From contig JAYKXP010000020.1 of NCBI GenBank assembly GCA_037176845.1, positions 1 to 64,000 of the forward strand: DNA of 64,000 nt, written 5' to 3'. The translations under genes were made by a program, and so were the position numbers. This DNA is from Paramarasmius palmivorus (Eukaryota > Basidiomycota > Agaricomycetes > Agaricales > Marasmiaceae). Numbering within the stretch: the stretch's first letter is position 1; each line of letters opens with the position of its first letter. Of the stretch, positions 40,699 through 54,137 are shown one piece after another. The notes beneath the pieces were generated by a model. The model was not told where the DNA came from. It was given only the letters and a program-made list of their open reading frames with translations, and made no database searches.

Positions 40699-42025
40699 GT
40701 TGATGAAGCATCAGCAGAATTTTTCGTGTATTTGTACCCTCTCATAGCAGGCGCCTTCCAGAACGAGTACCGAACGGTTCGGATCCTTGTATTGATTGAT
40801 TATCCAGGGCAAGCATCACAGTTAGCGAATGCGGGAAGGCGTTGTTGGTTGGATGAAGGATATGTGGGAGTAAAGGATCGAGGTCCGAGCGCGGGAAGGT
40901 GTCGACGTAATTAGCTGTCACAGCTTGTGACGGCGTCAAAAACAACACCGCTGATCAACGTAAATCGCAAGTGAAAGCTCTCATTCCTGCATTCAATCCC
41001 TCCGCCCAAGACAGAGAGACGAAACCGGAGATCGACCGGAAGTCAACCCGAGCGACCGCAGAACAGTTCTCTTCGGACACAAACATCGGGGCGTGACCAA
41101 AAAGCACAGGCCCAACACGGCGATACAAGCTTGAAGTTGATTCAAAGCCAACCTGAAGCGCAAGTCTTAAAGCTACCGGCGTCCCGCTTCCCCAGAATTC
41201 TAGGAATCTTATCTATGGATCAATTCCATCTGTTGGGCAACTCCCACTCCTCGACTTCTCCCGTAGAATGATCTGAAGCAATGCCATGTCTAGTCGCTTG
41301 ATCGTACTTATCGACTTGTGGAACCTCACCTACTAGCCACGTTTAATTCTGATGGTCTTCTTCCAGGCCAATGCCACCTGCCACAATGTTCTGCAGATCT
41401 TTCGATCTATACCGGTATGCCCATCATTACTTGAAGAGTGCATTGATGTAGACTGATGGCAGTAAACTATGGATATCTAAATCACGCAGTTCCAGACGGC
41501 TGATCGGTTACTACTGAAATCGTCTCTGACTCCGTATCGACATTGAATGTTGTTGTGTGGATGGGCCTAATATCAGGCGACAAGTACCACCCTACTGAAG
41601 TTCTGATCTCTTCCCGTCTTTCCCGCAGCCGCCGCTGAGTTGTTGGCACCTCATTCAACTATACTTGACTACCTACTACCCATGCTGTCGGTATGATGCA
41701 TAGTGCATAGCCTGTAATTTCAACATGAGGCCTTATGAGACTCAAGAATGCTTGGATTTTTCGTAACATCTCGTCCCTGCCAGTGGCCCTCGAAAGGATT
41801 ATACACTTTCAGTCGACCCCTAAGTACGAACACACCGCCCACTCAGATCACCGCTGGTACCCCTAGCCTGACACGACGTATTGTGATCAGGCTACTGGCG
41901 CTCTGTACCTATTTGCGCTAAAAGAGCTACGACTCAACACACAGCGTTCTATTTGGGGCGTTCGGCAAGAAGAGACCGGTGAATAAAGGGCGTACACATG
42001 TCTATTAAAAATCTGAATAGTGTCT
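40699..42025. other. Intergenic between halogenase and P450-2
   Basis: About 1.3 kb. No open frame of interest, no RNA or repeat recognised. It includes the halogenase promoter and the P450-2 3' end. Confidence 0.5.
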
Positions 42026-44206
42026 TCATGCTTCGACTTCTTCAAGGAGAATCTGGGCCGCCTTCGAACGTTGGCGGACTCGAAACTCGAACGGAACCGC
42101 TTGGCTATAAAGTTGGTTAGCACATTGCCCTAGTTCGGTGAAACTCAGAATCCGATTCAACACACCTTATCAAACCATCGGTGAATGTAGCTTGCGGAAG
42201 AGTGATGTTCCCTTTCTCATCTTGCATCGGAAGAATCTCCAACGTGGTGAGTACGCTCGCCATAGCATACCACACAGCGATATCAGCGAAATGACGACCA
42301 GGACATATCCTGTAGGTTTGTGAGTATATTCCGGAGGTGGTCATAACTTTCAGGAACATACCTGCGTCCGAAACCCCAGACTGCCGCGAAGTACGGTTCA
42401 TTCCTCCCCAGAGGTTTGGGTAAGAATCGAGCGGGATCAAACGCCTTGGGGTTAGTGTATACGCGCTCATCTAAACTCATGCCCCTAGGACGTAGTGAGT
42501 TACCCGTCATCTGCATACTTAAGATGAACTACATACTCCACATTGGGAATGACAACTGTACCACTGGGGATGAACATCCCCTCATACACGTCGTCTTCAA
42601 TCAAACGATGAGGTACTCCTGTGGGGAGCGTGAGCCGTATTACGGCAACAATGTCATGACATTGATGATACCTAGACTTAAGGTTGGATGCCAACTGTTT
42701 ACACTTCAGCGCCTGCCGGACCAGAAACAAGGCAAATACCCACCGAAGGGTCTCTTGAAGAACACATTCCAAGTACGGGAGGGCTTCTCGGTCGCTCAGT
42801 TCCGGCAGGCGTTCATCCCCGATGACGGATTGAATTTCCTCGTACGCTCGTTGCTGACATTCTGGATAGAGTATCATAGCGAGAATGAAGATCGTCAGTG
42901 TCGCATAACTCTGAATAAGTAAAGCGGCTCGTCAAATTGACGCCAAGAATTGGGCAAGAGCAACGTACTGTGTCCTCCCCTAAAGAGTAACGGTGTGAAA
43001 TCAGAGGCATCAGGCAATGTATCAAAGGATCTCACCTGCGGAAAAGATCGTCGCAGCTGCGCCCTTGATGTCATCAAGAGTCAGTTTCTCTAGATCCTGT
43101 GCATCTTCATCACATTCATTCAGTTCTTTCAGCTTTTCGGACGCAAAACAACTTTCTACGGCGTTCTGTTTCTGTATATTTCGTTACTATGAGGCTTCGA
43201 CGCAATGGCAAGTGAACGTCCGACCATTTGGTTCTCAACATGTTGTATAGGAACGTCATACAGTTGACGTATAGTCTTGTGCCCCTCCCGAGCTTTGAAA
43301 GCGTAATGAGTTCCCGGGAACCAAGATGGAAAGTACCGCACTAGAAATCATAATTACTAGATGACAAGAAAACAGTGAAAATGTTGCGTACGCCACGGGA
43401 AAAAATCAACTGGCGTATTGCCAGGAGGACCGGAGTTATTCATCACATGGGATGTAGCCATCCCAAGTTTCAAGAAGATGTCGTCGTCAGACTTGATTGG
43501 ATGCCCAAATGCGGCTCTCATGATGTTTGAAGTTGTAAATCTAAGAGACTGGTAAGGATGTGTTCGATGAAATGGATCTAGAACCGAACCTATGTATAAA
43601 TCTGAAGAGTTTTACGGGCGGTGACGACAAGAGATTTTTTGCGAGGAGGCCACTCTCTTCTGCCAGAACGTGCTCGAAGGCGAGGCTTTCTTTGCGACCA
43701 AAGTACTGTTGCAGCATCTTCCGGTGTTTGAGGTACCGTTTGTCGCCATACTGGAGAAATGTCAATGAAGGTATCCAGCCCTGTCTGAATATGAAGCGTC
43801 GTTGGACGAGTCCAAACCAAAACAAGAATCACAACTCACATTTCGTAGATAACGAATCTTGGACGACAGCTGTACTTCGCGCCTCTACGTTCAAGCAATT
43901 CTTGGGCTGCCTCAAAGCTGTTGAGAACGATCATTTCGCGGCCGAGTACTTTGAGATAGATGACATCCCCTTCACCAAAATCAATCATAATCATAAGCAC
44001 AAAAGCAAAGGCCTCATACCATATCTCTTGCCCCATTCTAGGAAGGTTTTTGCCTGGTCCTCGCTAGGTATTAACCGCAAATGTCCTAGAAGCGGTTCCA
44101 CAGGTGGTCCGGGAGGAAGACTTGGGTTCTTTCTTGACGTCTTTGCAAACCATACTATGGCTACGAGAACGGCTGGAAAGAGAAGGGAGAGGACCGAAAC
44201 CGACAT
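42026..44206 (-). CDS. Cytochrome P450 monooxygenase 2
   Basis: N-terminal anchor SVLSLLFPAVLVAIVWFA and hinge SLPPGPPVEPLLGHL. Then IYLKVLGREMIVLNSFEAA, RFIFRQGWIPSLTFLQYGDK, HRKMLQQYFGRK and WLVRYFPSWFPGTHY-like sequence. The I-helix is FSAGEDT (split by an intron), the K-helix LQETLRW, then GVPHRLIEDDVYEGMFIPSG and DPARFLPKPLG. The haem loop GFGRRICPG is split by an intron at 42305-42355. The C-terminus ends AAQILLEEVEA. It is the same broad CYP group as P450-1 (O-methylsterigmatocystin oxidoreductase-like), often used in basidiomycete specialised metabolism. All motifs are intact. It forms the right border of the putative cluster, divergent from the condensin gene. Confidence 0.85.
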
Positions 44207-44475
44207 TTAAGGTTGCGTAGGTGGTGTTCCACAACTGAGTAGTCCATATATCGAATTTACCATTGTGACCAGAACATTTTGCAGGGCCAAAGATAGCAAG
44301 AGAGGACCGCGGTCAGTATAGACTTCTCTGATGGAAGAGCAAAAGCGCTCTTGAGTCTTCACTTGACTTGGATTCCCACAGGTCACGCCATATTCTCGCG
44401 TCGCGTCACGCGTCACGACTCACCTTCAACAATAGTCTGAGTAGGGTTAGGGCTAGCCCTTTCACCTCCTCTTTC

Positions 44476-47400
44476 ATGCCGGGACGCGTCGTCGAGCGTC
44501 CTTCCTTCCTCGAAGAGCTGCCTTCGAAGGTCGCCAGCATCTTCGAACAAGTACAAGGAGCAGCACATAATCACAGGAAAAACTATGTCACGCTATACAA
44601 GCTCCATGAGGAGGCTACAAAGATAGTCCAACCAGTCAAGACACGTCAGGGAGATGGTTACAACCCGATCGGAGAGAAGGAATTTCAGAATGTGTTTTTT
44701 ATACAGCTCGGGAAAGTTTTATCTTTGAAGAAGACGATTCATCCGGCAGACCAGGTGGTGAAGTTCGTTAGTGGTTACGTTCGACTCTTGAACGATAAAG
44801 GTAGGTTTCCACAATGCTCTAATTCTGGATCGATGCTCATGATATGACAGCCGCTGAAAACCGAGCAAACAACGAAGATGAGGAAGAAGACGTGCTTGAT
44901 ATGGACTCTGCTACCACCCGATTCACCGAGACATTGGTGTCGTTCCTCCTTAAAGGATTCGGGGCGAAGGATAAGTCTGTGAGATATCGAGTTGTCCAAA
45001 TATGTGCAGAGATTGTACTTTGTTTAGGGGAGATCGAGTGAGTGGCACGCATTTAATGCGCGAAGATGAGCTTATTGTGGTTTAGCGAGGATTTGTACCT
45101 CAGGATGAGAAATGGCCTCTTGGAACGCCTCAATGACAAGGAAATTGGCGTACGAGCTCAAGCTGCCACTGCACTCTGTAAATTTGCTCGTACCGACGAC
45201 CCTGAAGATGTACCTGAAGATACTGAGAATGGGCCACCTCTCTTGGACTCGTTATTAGATGCATTGTCTCATGATCCAACAGCGTGAGTAATCTCCGAAC
45301 AATCATCTCGACGACACTAACCCTGCAATTATTTAGCGACGTACGACGTGTTATCGTTAGGAATATCCCTCTCACCAAAGCAACGCTTTCAAGTCTCCTT
45401 GAACGAACACGGGACACGGATACGACGATTCGCAGACTCATTTACTCCCATGTACTAGACAAGAACCTGGGCAACACGATCACCCTAGGGGACGCCCATC
45501 CCAGCAAGTTTAGTATTGCGCAAAGAGAGTTGATAGTTCGACATGGGTTAGAGGATCGTGAAGAAGGCGTTAGGGGAGCCGCATCGAATTTAATGGTACA
45601 TTGGATGGACATCCTCGGAGCTGCTGCTTCGGAGGACGAGGAGGAAGAAGACGGGCAGAAACAGAGCCAGACGAGCAAGGAGAGACACCTACTCGAATTT
45701 TTGAAGAAGTTTGACCTCAGTGAAGAGAAGGTGGCGACATTGGCTCTACGTAGCATTTTCGACGTCAAACCAGAGATATTTCAAGCGTTAGACTTCCCGC
45801 GTATGTGGTTCTTTTCGTCATTCTTCGGACTCGTCATTGAATCGTCTTTGACATAGCACAATACTGGAGTGTTCTAACACCTGAAAAAGCTTTCCTTGCT
45901 CGCGTGTTTGTTGACCATTGTATTGAAAACAAAGCAGTAGCACTGAAGGAAGCCGCACTCCCTGAAATCACTGGTCTTGCTTTCCGTATTCAAGACACGT
46001 ACAACCAAATCCTTGGCATTATAGATGATGAAGAGGATGTTTTCCAGGCCCTCGACGACGAAGCGCGCACTCGTCGTGACGATGAACGCGATGCTTGTGA
46101 ACTCTCGTTGGAAGAGATGTTGAAGCTCGCTGTCAATCTCGACTACAGTGACGAGATAGGTCGCAGGAAGATGTATGCCCTCATGCGTGAGTGCTCCCGT
46201 TTCTAACTGTCGTCCGGAAACTCAATTCCATGACAGGTGACATATTATCTCAAGAGAAGCTCCCCGACAAGCTGATAGGCAGGTGCTTAGATGTACTTCG
46301 ACAGTTGTCGTCAGACGAAAAGGACTTGATCCGGATTGTGGTGGAAGTCATACAGAATCTCCGTGATCCTGGTGATGAAGATGAACAACCGGTACCATCA
46401 GTGTCTACCGTTCATGGGACTTGACTGACAGTGTGGAATGCAGGGGGACCCTGATGCTAGTTTTGCCAGCGTCGACGAAACACCTAAGCCGGCTCAAAAG
46501 TCTCGTACAGACATGACTCCCGAGGAACAGCGTCGTTTGGATCATATCAATCTGATATCTCTTATCCTACTCGAGCGGCTCTTAGAACGAGTGGACAGCG
46601 TATGTACCATTATATCTCTCCGTTATGAAAACCCTCATGTCGATTTAGTCTTTGGATCATAACTCAACGCTAGGGGGCATGTTTGATGAAGTGATTTGGC
46701 CTTGCGTTCAGCATCCGACAGATCCCACTTTACGAGAGAAGGCCGCAATTTGTTTTGGCCTCCTCTCCTTGATCTCCAAGGTACTGCATCAGTGGCACTC
46801 CTCTAGCTTTAGCTGATGATATATCTAGCCGTTCGGATTGATGATACCTCGATTCATGCCTGTGATCCGCCATCCAGACACGCCTGAAGAAATGAGGCTT
46901 CACCATCTTCGTATCTTGTTCGATAATTTGATGGTACATCAACGAGCAATTTTGAAGAACGATGAAGAGGTAAGCGTCCCTTTACAGGTTGGTTTCGTCG
47001 TTTCACCGAGCAATGTAGAAGACCAATTTCACTCGTTTCTTTACGGAGGTCCTTGCTGAGACCGAATCAGAGACAATGCAATATATTATCTGTGCGGGAC
47101 TGGCAAAACTTGCGTACTCTGATATTCTATTAAACCAGGAGGTTAGTCTACACAGAAACTCGACGCTGATGCAATTAGCTGACAGAGCCCATCAGGTCAT
47201 CCGAAACATAATCTTTGCCTTCTTTTCACCGAAATCTGCGGCTAATCATCGTCTACTTCAATTCATTGAACAGTTTTTCGGCAAATTCAGTACCAGATCG
47301 CAGAAGGGTCAACAACTGATGCTAGAGGTGTGTTCTACATTGTCGTAGTTTAGCAGTCCGCTGATTGCAGCCATAGGTATTCATCGAAACGTTTGGTAAC

Positions 47401-48678
47401 CTGAGCTTCGAAAAGGCTTCAGACGACGACAACGAAATGTGTACAATGTTACAAATTGGGCAGCGTTTTATAGACTGGACGGATCCCCTTAAGGTCAAGT
47501 GCGTTTTCGTTTTGTCGGCCTTGGTGCAGTTGATCAGACGCTCCAGGTAGGGACGCCAAGGGCAATCCAATAGGTGACATGTCCATCCAGGTCAGCATGG
47601 CTATCGAAATTCTCCGCGAGCTCGCCAAACCGCACCATGTTCAAGAAAGTGAGAGCACATCTATTCACAAACTATGCAGAATTTGACACCGCTCGTACAT
47701 GGTAGGAGATGATCAGCGGGTCTTATTTCAGCTATTACCATCTCTCTATCTCCCGGAATCAGTGGATGAGGAGAAGGTTAAAGAGCTCAAGGTCATGATG
47801 GACGCTCTGAAAGCTGTAAGTCTCTTCGTCTCGTCATTCCAAGGCAGTGACATTGATGCCTTCCATTCCCGCGCGCAGCGCAAACCACCGCGAGACAACA
47901 CTAGCAAGAAATCCTTCGCCAAGTTCGAGACATCCATAAATAAGATGTACGAAGAGCAACTCCGTGATTTCAACGATGAAGACTGGAAGAACATGCAAGA
48001 GCACAAAGCCATTTTAGACTTTGTCGACTCCATCATCCCAGAAGATGAGGACGAGGAGCCCGTGAAGAGGTCCAGGAAGAGGTGAGTCATATGTTTAAGT
48101 ACACTCCGCTTGAGCAAACAAGTTCTGCGCGTTGTAGGAGATCACCTAGTGTCGCCTCGACTACTACGGACGGAGAAGGTACTTCAGCTCGGTCAAGGGG
48201 GAAGAGGCAGGCCAAGAAACGAAGAATATCGACATCAGACGACGATGAATCCGATTGGGATGATCAACAAAGTGAACGTAGCGCAACCCCTCGACGAGAA
48301 TCTGAGGCACCTACAAGAAAAATGCCGAAACGAGCGTATGTCCGAACACTGAGCTGTCCTATCGCTATTGATTGACTCGGTTTTACCTTTAGTGCTACGC
48401 GGAAACCCATTGTCGATATTCAAGCCAGTCTTTTCGACTTTGAGGAGATTGCGGCAGAAGCAACTCCTCGAAGCCATGTTCGGCCGAGAGCGCGGGGAAG
48501 GTTTGTGGCGTTTTCTGTCGAGTTGACTACGATGCTAACTATATATGGTTCCAGGTCATCCGACGAGAGTAACACAACAGAGCCCACGGATATCTCTGCT
48601 GTAGGCCGCGATTCCATAATGGACAGCGACTCGGAGGACGAGGAAGACGAAGTGAGCGGACTTTTGGTGGAGGATTAG
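44476..48678 (+). CDS. YCG1: Condensin complex subunit 3 (CAP-G/Ycg1 homologue)
   Basis: HEAT-repeat subunit of condensin, needed for mitotic chromosome compaction. The start MPGRVVERPSFLEELPSKVA at 44476 is followed by FIQLGKVLSLKK and an acidic insert (NNEDEEEDVLDMD). Then come the conserved HEAT segments RVVQICAEIVLCL, LNDKEIGVRAQAATALCKFA, DVRRVIVRNIPLTKATL and LERTRDTDTTIRRLIYSHVL. Later parts include KRFLLTHCIENKAV-like sequence, GMFDEVIWPCVQHP and VFIETFGNLSFEKASDDDNE. The C-terminal tail is acidic and basic by turns (KRSRKR, SRGKRQAKKRRIST) and ends LLVED at 48678. About 14 short introns. Single-copy housekeeping gene; marks the right border of the cluster. Confidence 0.9.
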
Positions 48679-48831
48679 TACTGTTCTCCCCGGCTTCTTT
48701 CATATAGCTTCACATCTGTTCAATTTCTTTCTTACATCCTGCGTTTATGATAGCCATGACATGATTATGATAGTGTTGTATATATCCAAGTAGGTAAACC
48801 GTGTTCATTACTACATTAGTGTACAATAGTT

Positions 48832-50105
48832 CTACTTCTTGCATACCCCATCGCCTCCATTTTTTACGGTGAAGGTACTTGTCGTGATAGTGTCTACAGT
48901 GTAGGTAGAGTAGAAATCGGTGGTAATATTCGCGTCTGTGGTTTCTGCAGACCGAGGTGCGGGTTTGTACTCGATCTCTTTAACGTGGGTGATCATTCTG
49001 CAGACCTAAGGGAACAGCATCAGTTTGGAACAGTCTGATGGGGGGATGGACGAACGAATAGTGACAAGACCATATTGAGGAAACTGGGCTTGATGAGTGC
49101 GGGTATGAGCAATAAGATACGAAACACGTACACGAATCCAGCCTCCCAAACGACGATATCCTGAAAACCCAACCTTAAGCCGTATACTGCGCCGGGGATA
49201 AACGCAACTGTCATGTGTCAGTGGTGAATTCACTGGATTTGAGAGATTGACGTACAAGTCATGTAAATCGGAACCAAGACATTATCCAGCGCCATTGTTC
49301 TGGTCAAGGGTGGTTGGGCCTCCCAGCCGGATTTGATAACCTGTACGAGCTTGTGTATGGATAGTGATATTGTGACGAAGAGAGCTAGGGCTGTCCCAAT
49401 ACTAATAAATGTGTCAACTGCAGAGTTGCAGAGAATGTCATAGAAAGGCGCACATGAACACTACTGCTGCATAGACAGCGGTTTGACCTGCACAACCATG
49501 GCTGTAGTTAATGTGATGCATTGAGGTAATGGCGGCAGCGCCTTGGGTGCCGATTGCAATGGTTTGTGTTAGGACTAGGAGAGCGAGGAATTTTCTATCC
49601 CTTTCGTATAGAATGTAGTCTGGGAGGCGAGGATCAGTGTGGGTACCGAAGAGCGAGAGGGACGGGGCGTACTTCGGTAGAAGAGAATGGATTGGAATGT
49701 GAAGAGCGCAAGTAGTGAATTGACGAGACGGTATATTTGCATATTTTGACACACTTGAGTGTTGAGAGTTCCTGAGCTTCCAGCTCGGAAGACGGAGACA
49801 TAGATACTATAAGTTGAGTGATGAATCAGTGCCCTATATTTATGTCAAGTCGGTACGCACATCTGAACAATGAGGGGGTAATATCGACACCAGATGTAGA
49901 AGACGCTGCTGCCATTCCAAGTGGTCCTGATGAACAGTCTGAGTTGAGTTTGAGGTGTGTAAGGGGGAAAAAACCTGGCAGCGTACTTCCAGATGAGGCG
50001 GTATTCACGTTGTAAATTCAACCCAAAATCCCAAATGAGCACTGCCAGTGCACTATAGCTCAAGATATCAAATACCATGAGCTCTGTGGTAGGTGGTCGA
50101 GGCAT
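48832..50105 (-). CDS. DUF6533-domain integral membrane protein
   Basis: Start MPRPPTTELMVFDILSYSAL at 50105 leads into the DUF6533 motif (LAVLIWDFGLNLQREYRLIW), which in basidiomycetes precedes six or seven helices. Further exons encode LKPHLI-type and other hydrophobic segments, including RKFLALLVLTQTIAIGTQGA. Others are VYAAVVFMCA and ALFVTISLSIHKLV-like sequence. The C-terminal tail TSTFTVKNGGDGVCKK ends at 48832. Function unknown. It is divergent from the aspartic-peptidase-like gene. Confidence 0.7.
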
Positions 50106-50668
50106 GGACAATACTGGCTGCTGGATTGGTCGTAGTTCGCTAGGACAGGAGGTCCCTGAGCCTGAGAATAATAGTTCGCCAAAGATCTGATACGCGTTAG
50201 ACTGTATGTCATGTTTAGAGCGTCGATTGCTGGGTCCAAGAAAATATCGTGGTTGGTAGGACACGTTCTGCGAAGGGGAAACGGTCGTGGAGGATGAATT
50301 TCACTGCCATCACGCCGAGCCTTTGAGGAAGGCTCCCACGGCCCATGTTCTAAAGAAATTTCTACTTCTTTCACCTCAAGCTAACCTCAAAGGCTATGAC
50401 ATCTCAGCTACCACAATATCAGCGATTTACGACTTGTCATTCTTTCTTCGCAGAGCATCTGACCAGGATCACCAAGATATCATAGCCTTGGAAGTTGGAC
50501 GCCGTGGTTTTCCACCGAATTCTCCTTCTTCCCCATCATGATGGCTGAACCTAAATTTTCGCGCCTGGACACACAGATAATTTGACCTTATGAAAGAAGG
50601 CATTGCCACCGCGAACCAATGCGGTTTGGCGGTTATGAAAGGGTCCGAAGTCCTCTCTTTCCCCCGTC

Positions 50669-52711
50669 ATGTTGTCCCCCACAATAACCTTGTATTGGCT
50701 ATCGTTGCTGTCTTTCGTATTCTGTGAAATTCTGGACTCACGAGAAGATCCTACTACGCCATCGACAATCTTCGTTCCCATCAGTATAGACAATCATGGA
50801 CGGTACACGGTCAAAATCAATGTTGTGAGTGGGGTTCATGGCACAGCTCGGGCTCATCTAAAGCTTGACGTCCTCAAAGTCATCTAATACTTTCGATCTC
50901 GCATTGTCTATGAGCACGGGATATAGTATAATCGCAGAGATGGATTGCACTACATGTGATGTTGGACAAAGGCAGGCTATATTATTCCCATGATCTGACC
51001 TGCATTTTGCTAAATGACTCACGGACTACAGATTGGATATTTCGTCCACACCAATACTCGGATATCAAAATTTATCTGTGTTTGCTGGAGTTGCAGGTGG
51101 TGCCATTGTACTAGAAGATTGTCAGCTGGAGCAAAGTAATGGGTCGGATTGGAGTTGGACAGACCAAAGATGTGCGATTGGCTTTCGATCTCGTTCGTGA
51201 CTATTGCTAACGGAGTTGCAAGGCAGTCATTGCAGCCAATCATTCGACACTATTCTCCCAACAAGTTTCTGGAATCCTGGGTCTAGGAAATAATGGACGG
51301 TTCGTCTTTTAAAACAGGACATCACTTCTAATTAGCCGACTAAAGTCCTTTTTAGAGATCAAAACTTTGGATTGACCATGATTGGCAACTGGCTCTCTAA
51401 GAATCCTTTGCAAATCAATGTATCGTACGGACTTGCACTCAACGCGGCTGTAGAGCCCTCCAACGATGGCGGCGTACTCCACTGGCTCAATCCTGATTCG
51501 GCATCATTCAAAGAGCCTGTCGTATGGAAAACCTTGATAAATACCAACAGCAGCTTGGTGCAATTCGATTCTTTTGTCATGATGGATAGCTACGATTTTG
51601 ACAGTGGTGGAGACACTGTCGCAGGCCCCTCGAATCTTTTAGCAGTCCTTGACCCCGTCACGTCAAGCATCATCTTTCCTCAGAGCGAGGCGCGCAGGAT
51701 ATGTGAGTATATACACCACCACATTCTAAGAACGTTTCTCTTAAAGTGTTAATGCAGACGATACTATCCCTGGGTCTTCGCCACACTTGACCCTTCCTAC
51801 GTCCACCATATATAACATACCCTGTGACGCAGAAATGAAGCTCACGTTGACTTTTGGAGAACTTTCCTTTACCCTAGATCAGGATAGGCTCATACGCCGG
51901 GTAAATGAAACTTGCTATGGAGTCATCGAGGAATGGACGTCTTCGACTGCCGATGAATATCTGTTAGGATCAACCTTCGTAAACAACATCTACTTGTAAG
52001 CCCTCGGTCTTATCTATATTCCGCCATATCTGAATTCACTCTTCAACCAGAATTTACCGCGGTTCAAACTCATCGAGTTCTTATGGGCTTGCTCAGCGGA
52101 AAGAGCCAAAAGCGGAGCTATCACTACTCGCCACCATCGGTATAGGTATCGGTGTTATTGGTTTCGTGTTAGCCAGCATCATCGCAACCTACCTCATCAC
52201 ACGCTGTTGCATGAAACGAAAACACCGTCGGTCGAATCCACCAGTATTGTTTGAGCCTCTCAATCTATATCGAAACCTACCGGATCCAGATAGCGATCCT
52301 CTCATACCACGACCTTTTATGGTACCCCCATCGCCCGACTGGCGGTCCGCATCACAGGTCTCAATACCAGCTACACCTTCCCCGGACTCAAACCCTGCTC
52401 CGAACAGAAAGTCTAGTGCGCAGTACACGACGAGCCAAAGAAGACCAAGCGATACAGCTACATCTCAACCACCTGCTACTTTGGCTGGACCAAGCTCGCC
52501 ACCTGCGACACAAGATACCCGACCCCAAAACGAGCCTCGATCCTCTACGGTGTTCATTCAACTTCAGTCTTACTCGCCGAATAATCCCGGATCGACATTT
52601 TATACTTTAACGCTACCGACATTACCAGTGAGCGGCCCGGGCTCACACTCCAATTTTGAAGAGGTAACGACACCACCGCCCTATACCGAGCACGAGAGTT
52701 TACGCCATTAA
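50669..52711 (+). CDS. Pepsin-like aspartic peptidase (A1) homologue with C-terminal TM anchor
   Basis: Signal peptide MLSPTITLYWLSLLSFVFCE, then a propeptide-less start FVPISIDNHGRYTVKIN. A first Asp lies in AHLKLD, with TGYSIIAEMDCTTCD further on across an ambiguous splice. LDISSTPILGYQNLSVFAGV, FSQQVSGILGLGNNG, NFGLTMIGNWLSKNPLQINV and LGSTFVNNIYL are typical of fungal A1 peptidases. The second Asp lies in AVLDPVTSS, where the usual D-T/S-G is D-P-V. After the peptidase fold there is a Ser-rich stem, a TM helix (GIGIGVIGFVLASIIATYLI), a basic stop-transfer RCCMKRKHRR, and a Pro/Ser-rich cytosolic tail with PPPYTE. Probably a cell-surface protein; peptidase activity is doubtful. Exons between 50820 and 51240 are uncertain. 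Confidence 0.75.
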
Positions 52712-52877
52712 TATTTACGATCGACCATTATATGGGACTTGAAAGACTTTGTTATATCATATCACGTTGTTGTCACACCGCACATATTATGAAAATCCAC
52801 AGATGGTTATTTACTGTAACAGTACTAGTACATCAGATTACTTATTACTATGCTACACAGTTGGCTAAAAGACTATC

Positions 52878-53705
52878 TCAGTTGTAAAGTCCAGCTCCCA
52901 GATGCTTGTTATCAGGATGAGCACCATGAGCCACTGCACGCTCGCGGCGCATAGCGGCTTCCTTCTCAAGACGTTCAGCCTCCGCCAATTCTGCGCTTTG
53001 GACCTTTAACGCCTGAGCTTCCCTGTCCTGATGGTGTGAGTATGAAACTCAAGACATTTTTACAAGGTACACACTGTTCTTTCTGCATACCCTTGGCTTT
53101 CAGTGAGTTGCTGCCAAGGACGGTGCCCATAGTTTTCTCAATCTTTCCGGTCATGGAGCCTCCACCATGGCGCTCACCAGCGCCCGCTGTCCCAGCATGC
53201 AAGCCCGTACTTGGTGGGATGGCATTGTTGTGGTGCCCGACGCCAGCAGCTGAGTATGGGTCGTTGGCACCGGCGCCGTAATCGTGGTTTCCGACCTATC
53301 ATTATAAGCATCAACTCAGCCGCAGATTACCAGATGAAGTTACACTTACGGGATCCATTCCACGGTGGCCAGTCATGCCGGTGCTACCCGTCATACGGCC
53401 AGGTCCAGAGGTAGTATCGGAGGTGTAGTCGTTGGCCATACCCGTGTGGGTCATACCAGCCCCGGTGCCGTGATGCATGCCAGTCCCGTGGTGCATACCA
53501 GTACCAGTATGCATGTCGCTGCCTGAATGGATACCAGTTCCAGTTCCATGGTGCATGCCAGTACCGGCACCTGTAGAGCCGCCGACGATGGGTTCGTCAT
53601 GGCGGGCAGTGGTGGACTTCTGAAATGTAGCCTGGGTGTTAAAATCATGCAAGGGTAGATTACAACGAATAAACGAACATGGTTGTTGGATTTGAAAAGA
53701 CCCAT
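52878..53705 (-). CDS. His/Gly/Met-repeat protein with conserved C-terminal KAKG helix
   Basis: The first exon is MGLFKSNNH. Exon 2 is a low-complexity stretch with repeats of GTGMHHGTG and variants (GTGIHSGSDMHTGTGMHHG), then GPGRMTGSTGMTGHRGMDP. Exon 3 carries NDPYSAAGVGHHNN and the conserved MTGKIEKTMGTVLGSNSLKA. The last exon is charged and helical (LAEAERLEKEAAMRRERAVA) and ends HLGAGLYN at 52878. Fungi have related proteins with a loosely CsbD-like KIEKTxGxxxGSxxLKAKG helix, often described as stress-related, but no function is established. Joins keep frame through three introns. Confidence 0.7.
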
Positions 53706-54137
53706 GGTTGTTGTTGGTGTTTTGATGATTCGAGTTATTGAGTTCGGAAGACTTGTATGTAAGGCTCTTCATTCGATTCGACGCTTTTATAGCAAATTCT
53801 GTGGATACGAGAGGAGTCGTGCTAAGATATGTGACGCATCAATAGGTCATAGAGTTGTAATCCCGAGCTTCAGCTTGGTCTGTAGATTTAGGATACTTAT
53901 GGTACATCACGGGCGCCAAATAGATTTTCGATGACGTAGCGACTGCGCAGTTGGAGAACTTCAGTTGGCAACAGTTGGCTGGTGGGCTACAGAAACCATG
54001 TGTGTGTGGCTATTCAGTGATTCGTGCCTAGATATGACAGAAGTATTACTGTATACTGAGCTTGGTAAAAAATAACGTTAGTTGGAACTGGTAAGGTAAA
54101 AGCACAAAACATTCATTGATATTGCTCACCTTCTCTA
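53706..54137. other. Intergenic, no gene seen
   Basis: Short frames only; it probably contains the promoter of the His/Gly/Met-repeat gene. Confidence 0.5.

Noticed and set aside
51019..51243. Minus-strand 74-codon frame within the aspartic-peptidase gene, suggesting an inversion
   Set aside because: The plus strand at the same place reads LDISSTPILGYQNLSVFAGV, typical of the peptidase, so the minus frame is a shadow.
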